A DNA stretch of 64,000 bases. Origin: Sphingomonadaceae bacterium OTU29LAMAA1 (GTDB taxonomy: Bacteria > Pseudomonadota > Alphaproteobacteria > Sphingomonadales > Sphingomonadaceae). The notes beneath the pieces are model-generated. The model saw nothing but the letters and a program-made list of their open reading frames with translations. It was not told where the DNA came from and searched no databases. Shown here one piece after another: positions 35,987-45,605 of this stretch (its first letter is position 1; every line of letters starts with the position of its first letter). The position numbers and the translations under genes were made by a program. The stretch spans positions 2,797,001 through 2,861,000 of the forward strand of contig CP099617.1 in NCBI GenBank assembly GCA_024072375.1. Reading direction: 5' to 3'.

Positions 35987-37162
35987 ATGAACGACTATCA
36001 GGGTTCGATCGGGCACGAGGAGCGGCTGGCGTTGCCGGGTGAGCCTGCACCGTCGCGCCGCGGCCGCACGATCGTCATCACGCTGATCGTCGTCGTTCTG
36101 CTCGCCGTCGCCGCATGGGCGATGTTCGGCCGCAAGAAGGTGGACCCCAACGCCGGGCAAAAGACCGAACAGATGCCGACGGTTACCGTCGTCGTTCCCG
36201 GCCGCAAGACCGTCGATCGCACATTGTCCGCAACCGGCACGCTCGCCGCGCGCCGCGAGATGCCGGTCGGTGTCGCCGGCGAGGGCGGCATGATTACCCG
36301 TGTGCTCGTCGAGCCGGGCCAGTGGGTCAATGCGGGACAGGTGCTCGCCACCGTCGACCGGTCGGTGCAGCAGCAAACCGCGCAGTCGCTCGCGGCACAG
36401 GTGAACGTCGCCCGCTCCGACCAGACGATCGCGCAGGCGGAGCTGGACCGCGCCCAGCAGCTCGTCGATCGCGGCTTCATCTCGAAAGCCGATCTCCAGC
36501 GCAAGGCCGCCACCCGCGACGCCGCCGCCGCCCGCGTGCAGGTCGCCGCCGCCGGTCTGCGAGAGGCGAATGCCCGAAACGGCCGGCTGGACATCCGCGC
36601 GCCCGCCGCCGGGCTGGTCCTGACGCGTGGCGCCGAGCCGGGCCAGATCGTCAGCTCGGGCACCGGCGTCCTGTTCCGCATGGCGCAGGGTGGGCAGATC
36701 GAGATGCGCGCGCAACTCGCCGAGGCGGATCTTGCGACGCTGCGCCCCGGCGCCCGCGCTCAGGTGACGCCGGTCGGCAGCGACCGCGTCTTCACCGGAG
36801 AGGTCTGGCAGGTCGCGCCGATCATCGACGCGCAGACGCGGCAGGGCGTCGCGCGCATCGCATTGCGCTACGATCCTGCGCTGCGCCCGGGCGGGTTCGC
36901 CGCCGCGACGATCGTCGGCGGCGCCGCGGTTGCGCCGCTGCTCCCCGACAGCGCCTTGCAGAGCGACGAAAAGGGCAGCTTCGTGTATGTCATCGGCAAG
37001 GACGATAAGGTCGAACGCCGCAACATCAAGATCGGCCAGGTCTCCGATGCCGGCGTCACGGTGATGTCGGGCCTCGACGGCACCGAACGCGTCGTGCGCT
37101 CGGCCGGCGGGTTCCTCGCGCCGGGCCAGAAGGTGAAGCCGGTCGTACAGAAGGCGAGCTGA
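35987..37162 (+). CDS. RND efflux periplasmic adaptor (membrane fusion protein)
   Basis: This 391-residue protein is anchored by an N-terminal helix (about residues 28-47). It shows the lipoyl/hairpin arrangement of AcrA/MdtA proteins: EGGMITRVLVEPGQWVNAGQ, a coiled-coil with QLVDRGFISKADLQR, then LDIRAPAAGLVLTRGAEPGQ. A beta-barrel and membrane-proximal domain follow. It bridges the inner-membrane pump to an outer-membrane channel. The permease begins 1 bp after its stop. No outer-membrane factor or regulator is next to it, so it must share a TolC-like protein. Confidence 0.93.
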   Translation: MNDYQGSIGHEERLALPGEPAPSRRGRTIVITLIVVVLLAVAAWAMFGRKKVDPNAGQKTEQMPTVTVVVPGRKTVDRTLSATGTLAARREMPVGVAGEGGMITRVLVEPGQWVNAGQVLATVDRSVQQQTAQSLAAQVNVARSDQTIAQAELDRAQQLVDRGFISKADLQRKAATRDAAAARVQVAAAGLREANARNGRLDIRAPAAGLVLTRGAEPGQIVSSGTGVLFRMAQGGQIEMRAQLAEADLATLRPGARAQVTPVGSDRVFTGEVWQVAPIIDAQTRQGVARIALRYDPALRPGGFAAATIVGGAAVAPLLPDSALQSDEKGSFVYVIGKDDKVERRNIKIGQVSDAGVTVMSGLDGTERVVRSAGGFLAPGQKVKPVVQKAS

Positions 37163-37163
37163 C

Positions 37164-40100
37164 ATGAGCTTTCGCAACATCTCCGCCTGGGCGATCCGCA
37201 ACCCGGTCCCGCCGCTCGTCCTGTTCTTCGCGCTGACGCTGGCGGGCATCGTCAGCTTCATGCGGATGGACGTGAACAACGATCCGGACATCGATTTCCC
37301 GATCGTCATCGTCGTCATCAGCCAGCCTGGCGCGGCGCCGACCGAACTTGAAAATCAGGTCACCAACCGCGTCGAAGCGGCGGTGCGATCGCTCCAGGGT
37401 ATCGACGAGATCAACTCGACGGTGACCGAAGGCCAGTCGCAGACCGTCGTCCAGCTCGCGATCGGCACCTCGATCGACCGCGCGGTCAACGACACCCGCG
37501 ACAAGATCGCCCAGATTCGCAGCGACCTGCCTGACGGCATCCTCGAACCGCAGATCTTCCGCGCCGACACCACCGATAACGATCTTGCCAGCTATTCGGC
37601 GATCGCCAGCGACATGACGGTGGAGCAGCTCAGCTGGTACATCGACAACACCGTGTCGAAGGAATTGCTGTCGGTGCCCGGCATGGCCGCGGTCAACCGC
37701 AACGGCGGCGTCAGCCGCGAAATCCGGGTCATCCTCGATCCGCTCAAGCTGCAAAGCCAGGGCCTCACCGCGTCTCAGGTCAACCAGCAGCTCCGCCAGA
37801 TCAACCTCAACGCCGCGGGCGGGCGTGCCGAGATCGCCGGGTCCGAACAGTCGGTCCGCGTGCTCGGCAATGCCAGAAACGCCAACCAGCTGTCGGACAC
37901 GCTGCTCAACGTCGGCGGCGGCCGCACCATCCGTCTGGGGGACATCGCCACCGTCCGCGATCTGTACGCCGAACAGCGCAGCCGCGCCGCGGTCGACGGG
38001 CGTCAGGCGATCAGCTTCGATTTCCAGCGCGCCAAGGGCGCATCGGACGTCACCGTCTTCAACGAAGCGGTCAAGAAGCTGGAGGCGCTGGAGAAGCGCA
38101 ACCCGAACGTTCACTTCATCCTCCGCTCGAACAGCGTCAAATATACCGAGGCGCAGTACGAATCCGCCATCCATGCCATGATCGAGGGCGCGGTGCTCGC
38201 GGTGCTCGTCGTGCTGCTGTTCCTGCGCGACTGGCGCGCGACGCTGATCTCGGCGCTCGCGATCCCCTTGTCTGCGATCCCGACCTTCTGGTTCATGGAG
38301 CTGCTCGGCTTCAACCTCAACCAGATGACGCTGCTCGGCCTCAGCCTGGTCGCGGGCGTGCTGGTCGACGACGCGATCGTGGAGATCGAGAACATCGTCC
38401 GGCACATGCGGATGGGCAAATCCGCCTATCAGGCCTCGATCGACGCCGCGGACGAGATCGGCCTTGCCGTGCTCGCCACCACCATGTCGATCGTCGCGGT
38501 GTTCATGCCGGTCAGCCTGATGCCCGGCATCTCGGGCCAGTATTTCCAGAACTTCGGCCTCACCGTCGTTGTGTCGGTGCTGATGAGCCTCGCCGTCGCG
38601 CGCCTCATCACGCCGATGATCGCCGCCTATTTCCTCAAATCCTTCGGCCACGCCAGCCACGGCGAGGGCAAGCTGATGGACGTCTACATGCGCGTGCTGC
38701 GCTGGACGCTCGACAGCACCCGGCAAAAGGCGAGCGCGGCGCGCGGCGGCTTCCATCGCTTTTCGAGCCGCTGGCGCGATCACCGCATGTGGGTGATGGG
38801 TTTCGGCTTCCTCACCTTCGTCGCGACGATCCTGATGTTCGGCGCGGTGCCGATGCAATTCTCGCCATCCGAGGATAGCGACAATTCGACCGCGACGATC
38901 GAGATGGTGCCCGGCACCACCCTCGCCCAGACCGACGCCGTCGTCACCCGCGTCAGCGACCTGCTCCGCCGCCAGCCGGAGGTGCAGTCGGTCTACGCCC
39001 GCACCGGCGTCGGCAACGGCCGCGTCACCGCCACCCTGAAGGACGATCGCAAGGTCACCAGCACCGAATTCGAACGCAATCTCGCGCCCGAGCTCGCCAA
39101 GTTCGCCGATGCCCGCGTCGGTTTCCGCTCGCAATTCGGCTGGGGATCTTCGGGTCGTGACATGACCGTCGTCCTCGGCGGCGACGATCCGGAACTGCTG
39201 CAGAAGACCGCGACCACGCTGGTCGAACAGATGTCGCGCCTGCCGACGCTCACCCAGCCGCGCATCTCGGGCAACCTCCAGCGGCCGGAGATCGTCATCC
39301 GTCCGCGCTTCGATCTCGCCGCCAGCCTCGGCGTGACGACGCAGGCGCTGTCCAGCGCGATCCGTATCGCCACGCTGGGCGACATCGACCAGAATTCGGC
39401 CCGCTTCTCGCTGTCGGATCGTCAGGTGCCGATCCGCGTCGCGCTCGACCAAGGCGCGCGGACCGAATTGTCGACGATCCAGAACCTGCCCGTCTCCACC
39501 CAGTCGGGCGGATCGGTGCCGCTGTCTCTGATCGCCGACATCTCGCTCGGCTCCGGCCCGACTCAGATCGACCGCGTCAACCAGCAGCGCCGCATCGCCG
39601 TCGGCGCCGACCTCGCATCCGGCGTCGTGTCCGGCATCGCGCAGAAGCAGATCGACATGCTGCCGGTCATGCAGAACCTGCCGATCGGCGTGAACAAGCT
39701 GACGCTGGGCCAGGCCAAGTGGCAGGCGGAGATGTTGCAGAACTTCGTCGTCGCGGTCGTCGCGGGCACCTTCCTCGTCTTCGCGGTGCTGGTGCTGCTG
39801 TATCGTCGCGCGCTGCCGCCGTTCGTCAACATGGCCTCGCTGCTGCTCGCGCCGCTGGGCGGGCTGATCGCGCTATGGGCAACGGGCAATCCCCTGTCGC
39901 TGCCGGTGTTCATCGGCCTGCTGATGCTGCTCGGCATCGTCGCCAAGAATTCGATCCTGCTGATCGACTTCGCGCTGGAGGAGATGAACAAGGGCGTCGA
40001 CACGCTTACCGCGATCATCGATGCCGGGCACAAGCGCGCCCAGCCGATCGTCATGACCACGGTCGCGATGGTCGCCGGCATGATCCCCACCGCCGCTTCG

Positions 40101-40379
40101 ATCGGCAGCGACGGTTCGTGGCGCGCGCCGATGGGCATCGTCGTGATCGGCGGGCTGATCCTGTCGACGCTGCTGACGCTGGTGATCGTGCCGGCGGCCT
40201 TCAGCCTAGCGGTCGGGGTCGAACGCTACGTCGGACCGCGGCTCGGCCGTCGCCTGCTGACCTATCGTCCCGGCGACGACGGCAGCACCGTGGTCGGCAT
40301 CGCCGGCCCGGATCAGCCGGCGATCGCACCCGCACCGGGACGCATCGGCTACGGCGAGGGCGAACAGCCGGCGGAATGA
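37164..40379 (+). CDS. RND superfamily efflux permease
   Basis: This 1071-residue protein has the twofold HAE1-type layout: one N-terminal helix, a large periplasmic loop, six helices, then the repeat. The proton-relay Asp pair of TM4 is in [18 protein letters not shown], and NDPDIDFP near the N-terminus is typical of the MdtB/C-CzcA-like alphaproteobacterial group. Cargo (drugs, detergents, lipids) cannot be read. The two halves are complete, with no sign of frameshift. It forms an operon with the adaptor and is followed by REP-like palindromes. Confidence 0.95.
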   Translation: MSFRNISAWAIRNPVPPLVLFFALTLAGIVSFMRMDVNNDPDIDFPIVIVVISQPGAAPTELENQVTNRVEAAVRSLQGIDEINSTVTEGQSQTVVQLAIGTSIDRAVNDTRDKIAQIRSDLPDGILEPQIFRADTTDNDLASYSAIASDMTVEQLSWYIDNTVSKELLSVPGMAAVNRNGGVSREIRVILDPLKLQSQGLTASQVNQQLRQINLNAAGGRAEIAGSEQSVRVLGNARNANQLSDTLLNVGGGRTIRLGDIATVRDLYAEQRSRAAVDGRQAISFDFQRAKGASDVTVFNEAVKKLEALEKRNPNVHFILRSNSVKYTEAQYESAIHAMIEGAVLAVLVVLLFLRDWRATLISALAIPLSAIPTFWFMELLGFNLNQMTLLGLSLVAGVLVDDAIVEIENIVRHMRMGKSAYQASIDAADEIGLAVLATTMSIVAVFMPVSLMPGISGQYFQNFGLTVVVSVLMSLAVARLITPMIAAYFLKSFGHASHGEGKLMDVYMRVLRWTLDSTRQKASAARGGFHRFSSRWRDHRMWVMGFGFLTFVATILMFGAVPMQFSPSEDSDNSTATIEMVPGTTLAQTDAVVTRVSDLLRRQPEVQSVYARTGVGNGRVTATLKDDRKVTSTEFERNLAPELAKFADARVGFRSQFGWGSSGRDMTVVLGGDDPELLQKTATTLVEQMSRLPTLTQPRISGNLQRPEIVIRPRFDLAASLGVTTQALSSAIRIATLGDIDQNSARFSLSDRQVPIRVALDQGARTELSTIQNLPVSTQSGGSVPLSLIADISLGSGPTQIDRVNQQRRIAVGADLASGVVSGIAQKQIDMLPVMQNLPIGVNKLTLGQAKWQAEMLQNFVVAVVAGTFLVFAVLVLLYRRALPPFVNMASLLLAPLGGLIALWATGNPLSLPVFIGLLMLLGIVAKNSILLIDFALEEMNKGVDTLTAIIDAGHKRAQPIVMTTVAMVAGMIPTAASIGSDGSWRAPMGIVVIGGLILSTLLTLVIVPAAFSLAVGVERYVGPRLGRRLLTYRPGDDGSTVVGIAGPDQPAIAPAPGRIGYGEGEQPAE

Positions 40380-40403
40380 TGCGGGGCGGGGGCGCGTCCT
40401 TCC

Positions 40404-40542
40404 CCCCGGTCGTCCCGGCGAACGCCAGGACGACCGGGGAAGGGGGATCGTCATCCCCGCGAACGCGGCGATCCATAATCACGATGCCAGCGAAGGGTCT
40501 GCACGCCGGCCCTATGGATTCCCGCCTTGGCGGGCATGACGA
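40404..40542. repeat. Cluster of REP-like palindromes
   Basis: CCCCGGTCGTCC (40404-40415) pairs with GGACGACCGGGG (40428-40439) around an inner GGCG-AA-CGCC. A second unit, CGTCATCCCCGCGAACGCGG followed by ATCCATA (40449-40477), is inverted relative to TATGGATTCCCGCCTTGGCG at 40513-40532, which ends in GGCATGACGAC. Together they make a BIME-like mosaic in the 232-bp gap after the RND permease. Confidence 0.75.
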
Positions 40543-40611
40543 CACGGAGCCGCAACACCCCTTTCGTCGCCGCCACTTGAACTTCCCCCGTTTTCAGGGA
40601 TTGTTTCGTCG

Positions 40612-41877
40612 ATGACACCAATCCCCCGCGCCAGCAGCACAGAGGCGGCCCCGCCCGCACTCGTGCGGATGCGGCGGGTTGCGGGTGCGCTGCTGATCGT
40701 CATGGCCGCGACGTTCCTCGTCAGCCGCCACTTTGCACCACTCCATTCCTGGGTCGGCTTCCTCCAGGCATTCAGCGAGGCGGCGATGGTCGGCGGCCTT
40801 GCCGACTGGTTCGCGGTGACCGCGCTGTTCCGGCATCCGCTCGGTCTGCCGATCCCGCACACCGCGATCGTGCCGCGTAACAAGGACCGGATCGGCGACA
40901 CGCTCGCGCAATTCCTGCGTGCCAACTTCCTCCAGCCCGCCGTCATCAGCCGCCGGATGCGCCGCGTCGATGTCGCCACGGCGATCGCCCGCTGGCTGAC
41001 CGACCCGCCGGAGGGCGCCGGCGGTCGCTTCCGCCAGGGCGCATCGAAACTGGTCGCGCAGGTTCTCGAAGGCCTCGACCCGCAACGCCTCGGCGGGATG
41101 GTCAAGGCCGGCATCGCCGCCCGCCTGCGCGAGACGGAGGTCGCGCCGATTCTCGGCCGGATGATGAAGGCGGCGCTCGCCGAACAGCGCCATGCCCCGC
41201 TGCTCGACGGTGCGATCCGCTGGGGATCGAAGGCATTGGCTGCCAACGAACATCTCATCCGCCAGATGGTGCACGATCGCGCCGGATCGATCCTGCGCTG
41301 GACAGGACTAGACGAAACCGTAGCGGACAAGCTGATCGCCGGCCTCGACAAGCTGATCGCCGACATGGCCGATGATCCGCAACATCCGCTGCGGCTGAAG
41401 GCGGAGGAGGGGCTGGATCGCCTCGCCTGGGATCTTCAGTTCGATCCCGTCATGCAGGCCCGGGTCGAGGCGATGAAGGTCGAGATGATCGCCAATCCGG
41501 CGATGCAGCGTTGGCTGGACGGCCTGTGGGAATCGGCCCGCGCCGGGCTGCTGCGCATTGCGCGCGATCCGGAAAGCGCGATGGCCGGACAATTGGGCGA
41601 CATGCTGCGCCAGCTGGGACAGACGCTGACGCAGGACCCGCGCCTGTCCCGCACGATCAACCGCTTCGTCCGGCGCGCGATCGTCGGCGTCGCTGCGGAC
41701 TATGGCGACGGCATCGTCCGGCTGGTATCGGAAACCGTACGCGGCTGGGATGCCCGCACGATTACCAGCCGGTTGGAAAATGCGGTGGGACGCGATCTTC
41801 AGTATATCCGCATCAACGGGACGCTGGTCGGCGGTCTGGTCGGCCTCGTCATCCACAGTGTCGATGTCCTGTTGTGA
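40612..41877 (+). CDS. DUF445 membrane protein
   Basis: This 421-residue protein matches the DUF445 family (E. coli YjiN): an N-terminal membrane helix, the VGGLADWFAVTALFRHPLGLPIPHT core with the conserved WFAVTALFRHP, and IVPRNKDRIGDTLAQFLRANFL. It ends in a second membrane helix (GTLVGGLVGLVIHSVDVLL). The middle is a long amphipathic helical region. The function of the family is unknown. It starts 232 bp after the RND gene and is separated from the lipid importer operon by about 80 bp. Confidence 0.88.
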   Translation: MTPIPRASSTEAAPPALVRMRRVAGALLIVMAATFLVSRHFAPLHSWVGFLQAFSEAAMVGGLADWFAVTALFRHPLGLPIPHTAIVPRNKDRIGDTLAQFLRANFLQPAVISRRMRRVDVATAIARWLTDPPEGAGGRFRQGASKLVAQVLEGLDPQRLGGMVKAGIAARLRETEVAPILGRMMKAALAEQRHAPLLDGAIRWGSKALAANEHLIRQMVHDRAGSILRWTGLDETVADKLIAGLDKLIADMADDPQHPLRLKAEEGLDRLAWDLQFDPVMQARVEAMKVEMIANPAMQRWLDGLWESARAGLLRIARDPESAMAGQLGDMLRQLGQTLTQDPRLSRTINRFVRRAIVGVAADYGDGIVRLVSETVRGWDARTITSRLENAVGRDLQYIRINGTLVGGLVGLVIHSVDVLL

Positions 41878-41959
41878 GCCGATCGCGCCGTCCGAACCGA
41901 ACCGTCGCGTATGTTAAACGCCTTGCCGTCCCTGCCGACTTGCCGCAGAAGCGGACGTG

Positions 41960-43060
41960 ATGAGCGCCACAGCCGAATTCGAGCAGGACAGCGGCGGAAC
42001 ACTTCGCTTTTCCGGTGACCTGCTGCTGCGCACGCTGGGCAAATTGCCCGACCGACTCGATTCGCTTGACGGACCGGTGCAGCGGATCGACCTCAGCGAT
42101 GTCGGCCGGATCGACACCGTGGGCGCTTGGGTCGTCCACCGGCTGGCGACGCGCCACGATGCCCGGATCGACGGCCTCGACGAGGATGGGCGATTCCTGC
42201 TCGACTCCGTCGTCGCCGCGGATCAGCCGGTGGCGCTGCCGGAACGTCCGTCGAACGCCTTCAATCGCCTGCTCGGTGAAGTCGGCGACGCCGTCGTCAT
42301 CACCTTCCGCACGCTCTACGGTTTGCTCGGCTTTCTCGGTGCGACCACGATCGCCCTCGCCAACGTCATCCGCCATCCCGGCCGCTTCCGCTTCAACGCC
42401 ACCGTCCATCGGTTCGAAGTCGTCGGTGTACAGGCGCTCGCGATCGTCGGGTTGATGAGCTTCCTGATCGGCATCGTCATCGCGCAACAGGGCGCGGTGC
42501 AGTTGCGCCAGTTCGGCGCGGAGGTGTTCACGATCAATTTGATCGGCCGTCTTACCCTGCGCGAACTTGGCGTGCTGATGACCGCGATCATGGTCGCCGG
42601 CCGCTCCGGCTCGGCGTTCGCGGCGCAACTGGGCACGATGAAGCTGACCGAAGAGATCGACGCGATGCGCACGATCGGCGTGTCGCCGATGGAGGCGTTG
42701 GTGCTGCCGCGCACGATCGCCGCCGTGCTGCTGATGCCGCTGCTCGGCTTCTATGCATCGCTGGTCGCGATCATCGGCGGTGGCCTTTTGTGCTGGGTGT
42801 CCCTCGACATTCCGCCCGTCACCTTCATCCAGCGCATCCGCGAAGTCGTGCCGATCACCGATCTGTATATCGGCCTGATCAAGGCACCGGTGTTCGGGGC
42901 GATCATCGCCATCGCCGGCTGTTTCCAGGGCATGCTGGTCGAATCCGACGCGGAACAGGTCGGCCTGCGCACCACATCGGCGGTGGTTCAGGCGATCTTC
43001 CTCGTCATCGTCCTCGATGCCTTTTTCGCGGTGTTCTTCACCTGGGTGGGGTGGAACTGA
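41960..43060 (+). CDS. mlaE: MlaE-type ABC permease with N-terminal STAS domain
   Basis: This 366-residue protein combines a STAS-like domain (residues ~1-95: LRFSGDLLL, VQRIDLSDVGRIDTVGAWVV) with the MlaE permease. The permease part shows FLIGIVIAQQGAVQLRQFGA, LRELGVLMTAIMVAGRSGSAF, the conserved MRTIGVSPMEALVLPRTIA and a QGMLVESDAEQVG stretch. The STAS part takes the place of separate MlaB. The complex moves phospholipids between membranes. GTG at 41957 and ATG at 41960 are adjacent starts. Its stop overlaps the ATPase start (TGATG). Confidence 0.93.
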   Translation: MSATAEFEQDSGGTLRFSGDLLLRTLGKLPDRLDSLDGPVQRIDLSDVGRIDTVGAWVVHRLATRHDARIDGLDEDGRFLLDSVVAADQPVALPERPSNAFNRLLGEVGDAVVITFRTLYGLLGFLGATTIALANVIRHPGRFRFNATVHRFEVVGVQALAIVGLMSFLIGIVIAQQGAVQLRQFGAEVFTINLIGRLTLRELGVLMTAIMVAGRSGSAFAAQLGTMKLTEEIDAMRTIGVSPMEALVLPRTIAAVLLMPLLGFYASLVAIIGGGLLCWVSLDIPPVTFIQRIREVVPITDLYIGLIKAPVFGAIIAIAGCFQGMLVESDAEQVGLRTTSAVVQAIFLVIVLDAFFAVFFTWVGWN

Positions 43061-43959
43061 TGCCTGCATCCAGCACCGATCGTGACGCCGACGAACATAT
43101 CATCGAGGTTCGCGGCCTGAAGAACGCGTTTGGTGACGCGGTCATCCACGACGGCCTCGACCTCGACGTGCGGCGTGGCGAAATCCTCGGCGTGGTCGGC
43201 GGTTCCGGCACCGGCAAGTCGGTGCTGATGCGCTCGATCATCGGTCTCCAGACGCCGGTCGCGGGCGATATCACCGTCTTCGGCGAACCGACGATCGGTC
43301 GCGAGGAGACGGAGGCGACCAACATCCGCAAGCGCTGGGGCGTGCTGTTCCAGGGCGGTGCATTGTTCTCGACACTGACCGTGTCCGAAAACGTGCAGGT
43401 GCCGCTGCGCGAATTCTACGGCGACATGAACCCGGCGCTGATGGCGGAGGTCGCCGCCTACAAGGTCGTGATGACCGGGCTGAAGCCGGACGCCGGACCG
43501 AAATATCCCGCCGAACTCTCGGGCGGCATGAAGAAGCGTGCCGGCCTTGCGCGTGCGCTGGCGCTCGATCCCGAATTGCTGTTTCTCGACGAACCGACCG
43601 CCGGCCTCGACCCGATCGGTGCGGCGGCGTTCGATGATCTCACCAAATCGCTGCAGAAGACGCTTGGGCTTACCGTCTTCCTCATCACCCACGATCTCGA
43701 TACGCTGTATGCGATCTGCGACCGGGTGGCGGTGCTGGCCGACAAGAAGGTGATCGCCGTCGGCACGATCGACGAACTCCTCGCGCTCGATCACCCGTGG
43801 ATCCAGGAATATTTCAAGGGGCCTCGCGGCCGTGCCGCCGTCGCGACGCAGGAAGCGCAGGCAGAAGCGCGCGCCCACCCGACCGAAGTCAAATCACAGC
43901 AGATCGCGGCAAGTCCCGCCGCGGCGACCGAACCGGCCGAAAAGGCGAGTAGCGACTGA
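43060..43959 (+). CDS. mlaF: MlaF-type ABC ATPase
   Basis: This 299-residue ATPase carries Walker A GGSGTGKS, the ABC signature LSGGM followed by KKRAGLARALALDPELLFLD (Walker B), and the switch His in FLITHDLD. It energises the MCE permease. The last ~50 residues are a charged Ala/Glu-rich tail beyond the usual MlaF end. It begins 1 bp inside the mlaE stop and ends 1 bp inside the mlaD start, so the operon is very tight. Confidence 0.94.
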   Translation: MPASSTDRDADEHIIEVRGLKNAFGDAVIHDGLDLDVRRGEILGVVGGSGTGKSVLMRSIIGLQTPVAGDITVFGEPTIGREETEATNIRKRWGVLFQGGALFSTLTVSENVQVPLREFYGDMNPALMAEVAAYKVVMTGLKPDAGPKYPAELSGGMKKRAGLARALALDPELLFLDEPTAGLDPIGAAAFDDLTKSLQKTLGLTVFLITHDLDTLYAICDRVAVLADKKVIAVGTIDELLALDHPWIQEYFKGPRGRAAVATQEAQAEARAHPTEVKSQQIAASPAAATEPAEKASSD

Positions 43960-44921
43960 TGGAAACCCGTTCCAACCATGTGATCGTCGGCGCGGTCGTG
44001 CTGATCCTGCTCGCCGTATTGGCGATCTTCACCGTCTGGATCGCGCGTCTGGGGGGTGCGACCGAACGCGAATACGACATCTTCTTCAAACAGTCGGTCG
44101 ATGGCCTCGCCAAGGGGTCGACGGTGACCTATTCCGGCGTTCCGACCGGGCAGGTGAAGACGATCGCCTTGTGGAAGCCCGATCCGCAGTTCGTCCGCGT
44201 CCGCGTGACCGTCAATGACGAGACGCCGATCCTTCAGGGCACGACCGCGACGATCCTCGGCAGCTTCACCGGCACCAGCACCGTCGCGCTCGATGGCGCG
44301 CGCAAGGGCGCGCCGCCGATCGTCTGCCCCGAACGTCCCGATGCGACGCAATGCCCCTATGGCGTGCCGGTCATCGCGACCAAGCAGGGCGGCATCGGCG
44401 CGATCCTGAACAGCGCGCCGCAGTTGCTCGAGCGGCTGTCGACCCTGACCGAGCGGCTCACCGGTCTGTTGACGGACCGCAATCAGGCATCGATCGCCGG
44501 CATTCTCGACAACACCAATCGCCTGACCGATGCGCTCGCCGATCGCGGGCCGGAAATCGCGGCGACGCTGGCGCAGACCCGTATCGCTATCCAGCAGGCG
44601 GGCGATGCCGCGCAGTCGATCGGCAAGCTCGCCGATACGACCAACGGCGTACTGGCCGAGGATGTGAAGCCGACGCTCCAGAACCTCAACAAGACGATCG
44701 CCTCGGCGCAGCAGAGCACCGAGACGCTCAATGCGGCGATTCAGGATGCGCGTCCCGGCTTGCAGACCTTCTCGAAGCAGACGATCCCGGAGGCGAACCG
44801 GCTGGTTCGCGATCTGCGCGTCACGGCGAGTGCGTTGTCGTCGATCGCCGACAAGGTCGATCAGGGCGGGGCCAGCTCGCTGATCGGCCAGCAGAAGCTC
44901 CCCGACTACAAGGGCAAGTGA
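43959..44921 (+). CDS. mlaD: MlaD/MCE-domain lipid-binding protein
   Basis: This 320-residue protein has one N-terminal membrane anchor (VGAVVLILLAVLAIFTVWIA) and an MCE domain (about 40-120: YDIFFKQSVDGLAKGSTVTY, SGVPTGQVKTI). A long helical region rich in polar repeats follows (LTDALADRGPEIAATLAQTR). MCE rings form a hydrophobic channel that receives lipid. The extended C-terminal helices suggest a tube or needle longer than that of E. coli MlaD. It is the third gene of the operon. Confidence 0.93.
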   Translation: METRSNHVIVGAVVLILLAVLAIFTVWIARLGGATEREYDIFFKQSVDGLAKGSTVTYSGVPTGQVKTIALWKPDPQFVRVRVTVNDETPILQGTTATILGSFTGTSTVALDGARKGAPPIVCPERPDATQCPYGVPVIATKQGGIGAILNSAPQLLERLSTLTERLTGLLTDRNQASIAGILDNTNRLTDALADRGPEIAATLAQTRIAIQQAGDAAQSIGKLADTTNGVLAEDVKPTLQNLNKTIASAQQSTETLNAAIQDARPGLQTFSKQTIPEANRLVRDLRVTASALSSIADKVDQGGASSLIGQQKLPDYKGK

Positions 44922-44925
44922 GATC

Positions 44926-45513
44926 ATGAAGACCAAGCTTCTCATTGTCGCCGCGGCCCTGCCGCTTGCCGCCTGCATCAGCTTCGGCGCCAAGCCGCCG
45001 CCCTCGCTGCTGACGCTGGACGCGACATCGGCGCCGGCCGTGGGCACCGAGCAGAATTCGGCGAAGGCGCGCTCGATCACCATCCAGGTGCCGTCGACGC
45101 CGACGTCGATCGCCGGCGCGCGCGTGCCGGTGCAGGCGACGCCGACGACGATCGCCTATGTCGAGGATGCGCAGTGGAGCGAGCCGCCGGCGCGGCTGTT
45201 CGCCCGGCTGTTGTCCGACACCGTGTCGGCACGCAGCAACATGGTGGTGCTGTCGACCGTCCAGTCGATCGCCGATCCCAGTGCGACGCTGACCGGCGAG
45301 CTGCGTCGCTTCGGGCTCGACGCGACCAGCCGCGAGGCGATCGTGACCTATGACGCGGCGCTGACCCGCGCGGGCGGTGCGACGGTGGAGAAGCGCCGGT
45401 TCGAGGCGCGCGTGCCGGTCGCCGCGATCGACGCGACGAATGCGGGGACTGCGCTCAGCCAGGCCGCCAATCAGGTCGCGGTCGAGGTTGCGGCATGGGT
45501 CGCGGCCAGCTGA
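44926..45513 (+). CDS. ABC-transport auxiliary lipoprotein (PqiC-like)
   Basis: This 195-residue protein begins with a lipoprotein signal (LLIVAAALPLAAC), so it is anchored in a membrane facing the periplasm. It contains the ABC_trans_aux domain: LLTLDA, ARSITIQVP, IAYVEDAQWSEPPARLFARL. Such lipoproteins (PqiC, LetB-associated) accompany MCE transporters at the outer membrane. It starts 4 bp after mlaD. Together with mlaE, mlaF and mlaD it completes the importer. No mlaC-like periplasmic carrier gene is present here. Confidence 0.88.
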   Translation: MKTKLLIVAAALPLAACISFGAKPPPSLLTLDATSAPAVGTEQNSAKARSITIQVPSTPTSIAGARVPVQATPTTIAYVEDAQWSEPPARLFARLLSDTVSARSNMVVLSTVQSIADPSATLTGELRRFGLDATSREAIVTYDAALTRAGGATVEKRRFEARVPVAAIDATNAGTALSQAANQVAVEVAAWVAAS

Positions 45514-45605
45514 CGATGGCGTGATCCAATGCCGTCGCGTTATCCGCGCTGGCCCCGTCTCTACCCGGATCAGGGCGAGCCTGAACCAGCGGGCGAGGGT
45601 CGACG

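Noticed and set aside
37056-39452. 798-codon minus-strand frame opposite the RND permease
   Set aside because: Composition (Asp/Arg/His/Ala rich) and complete overlap with a well-conserved permease mark it as a GC-skew artefact.
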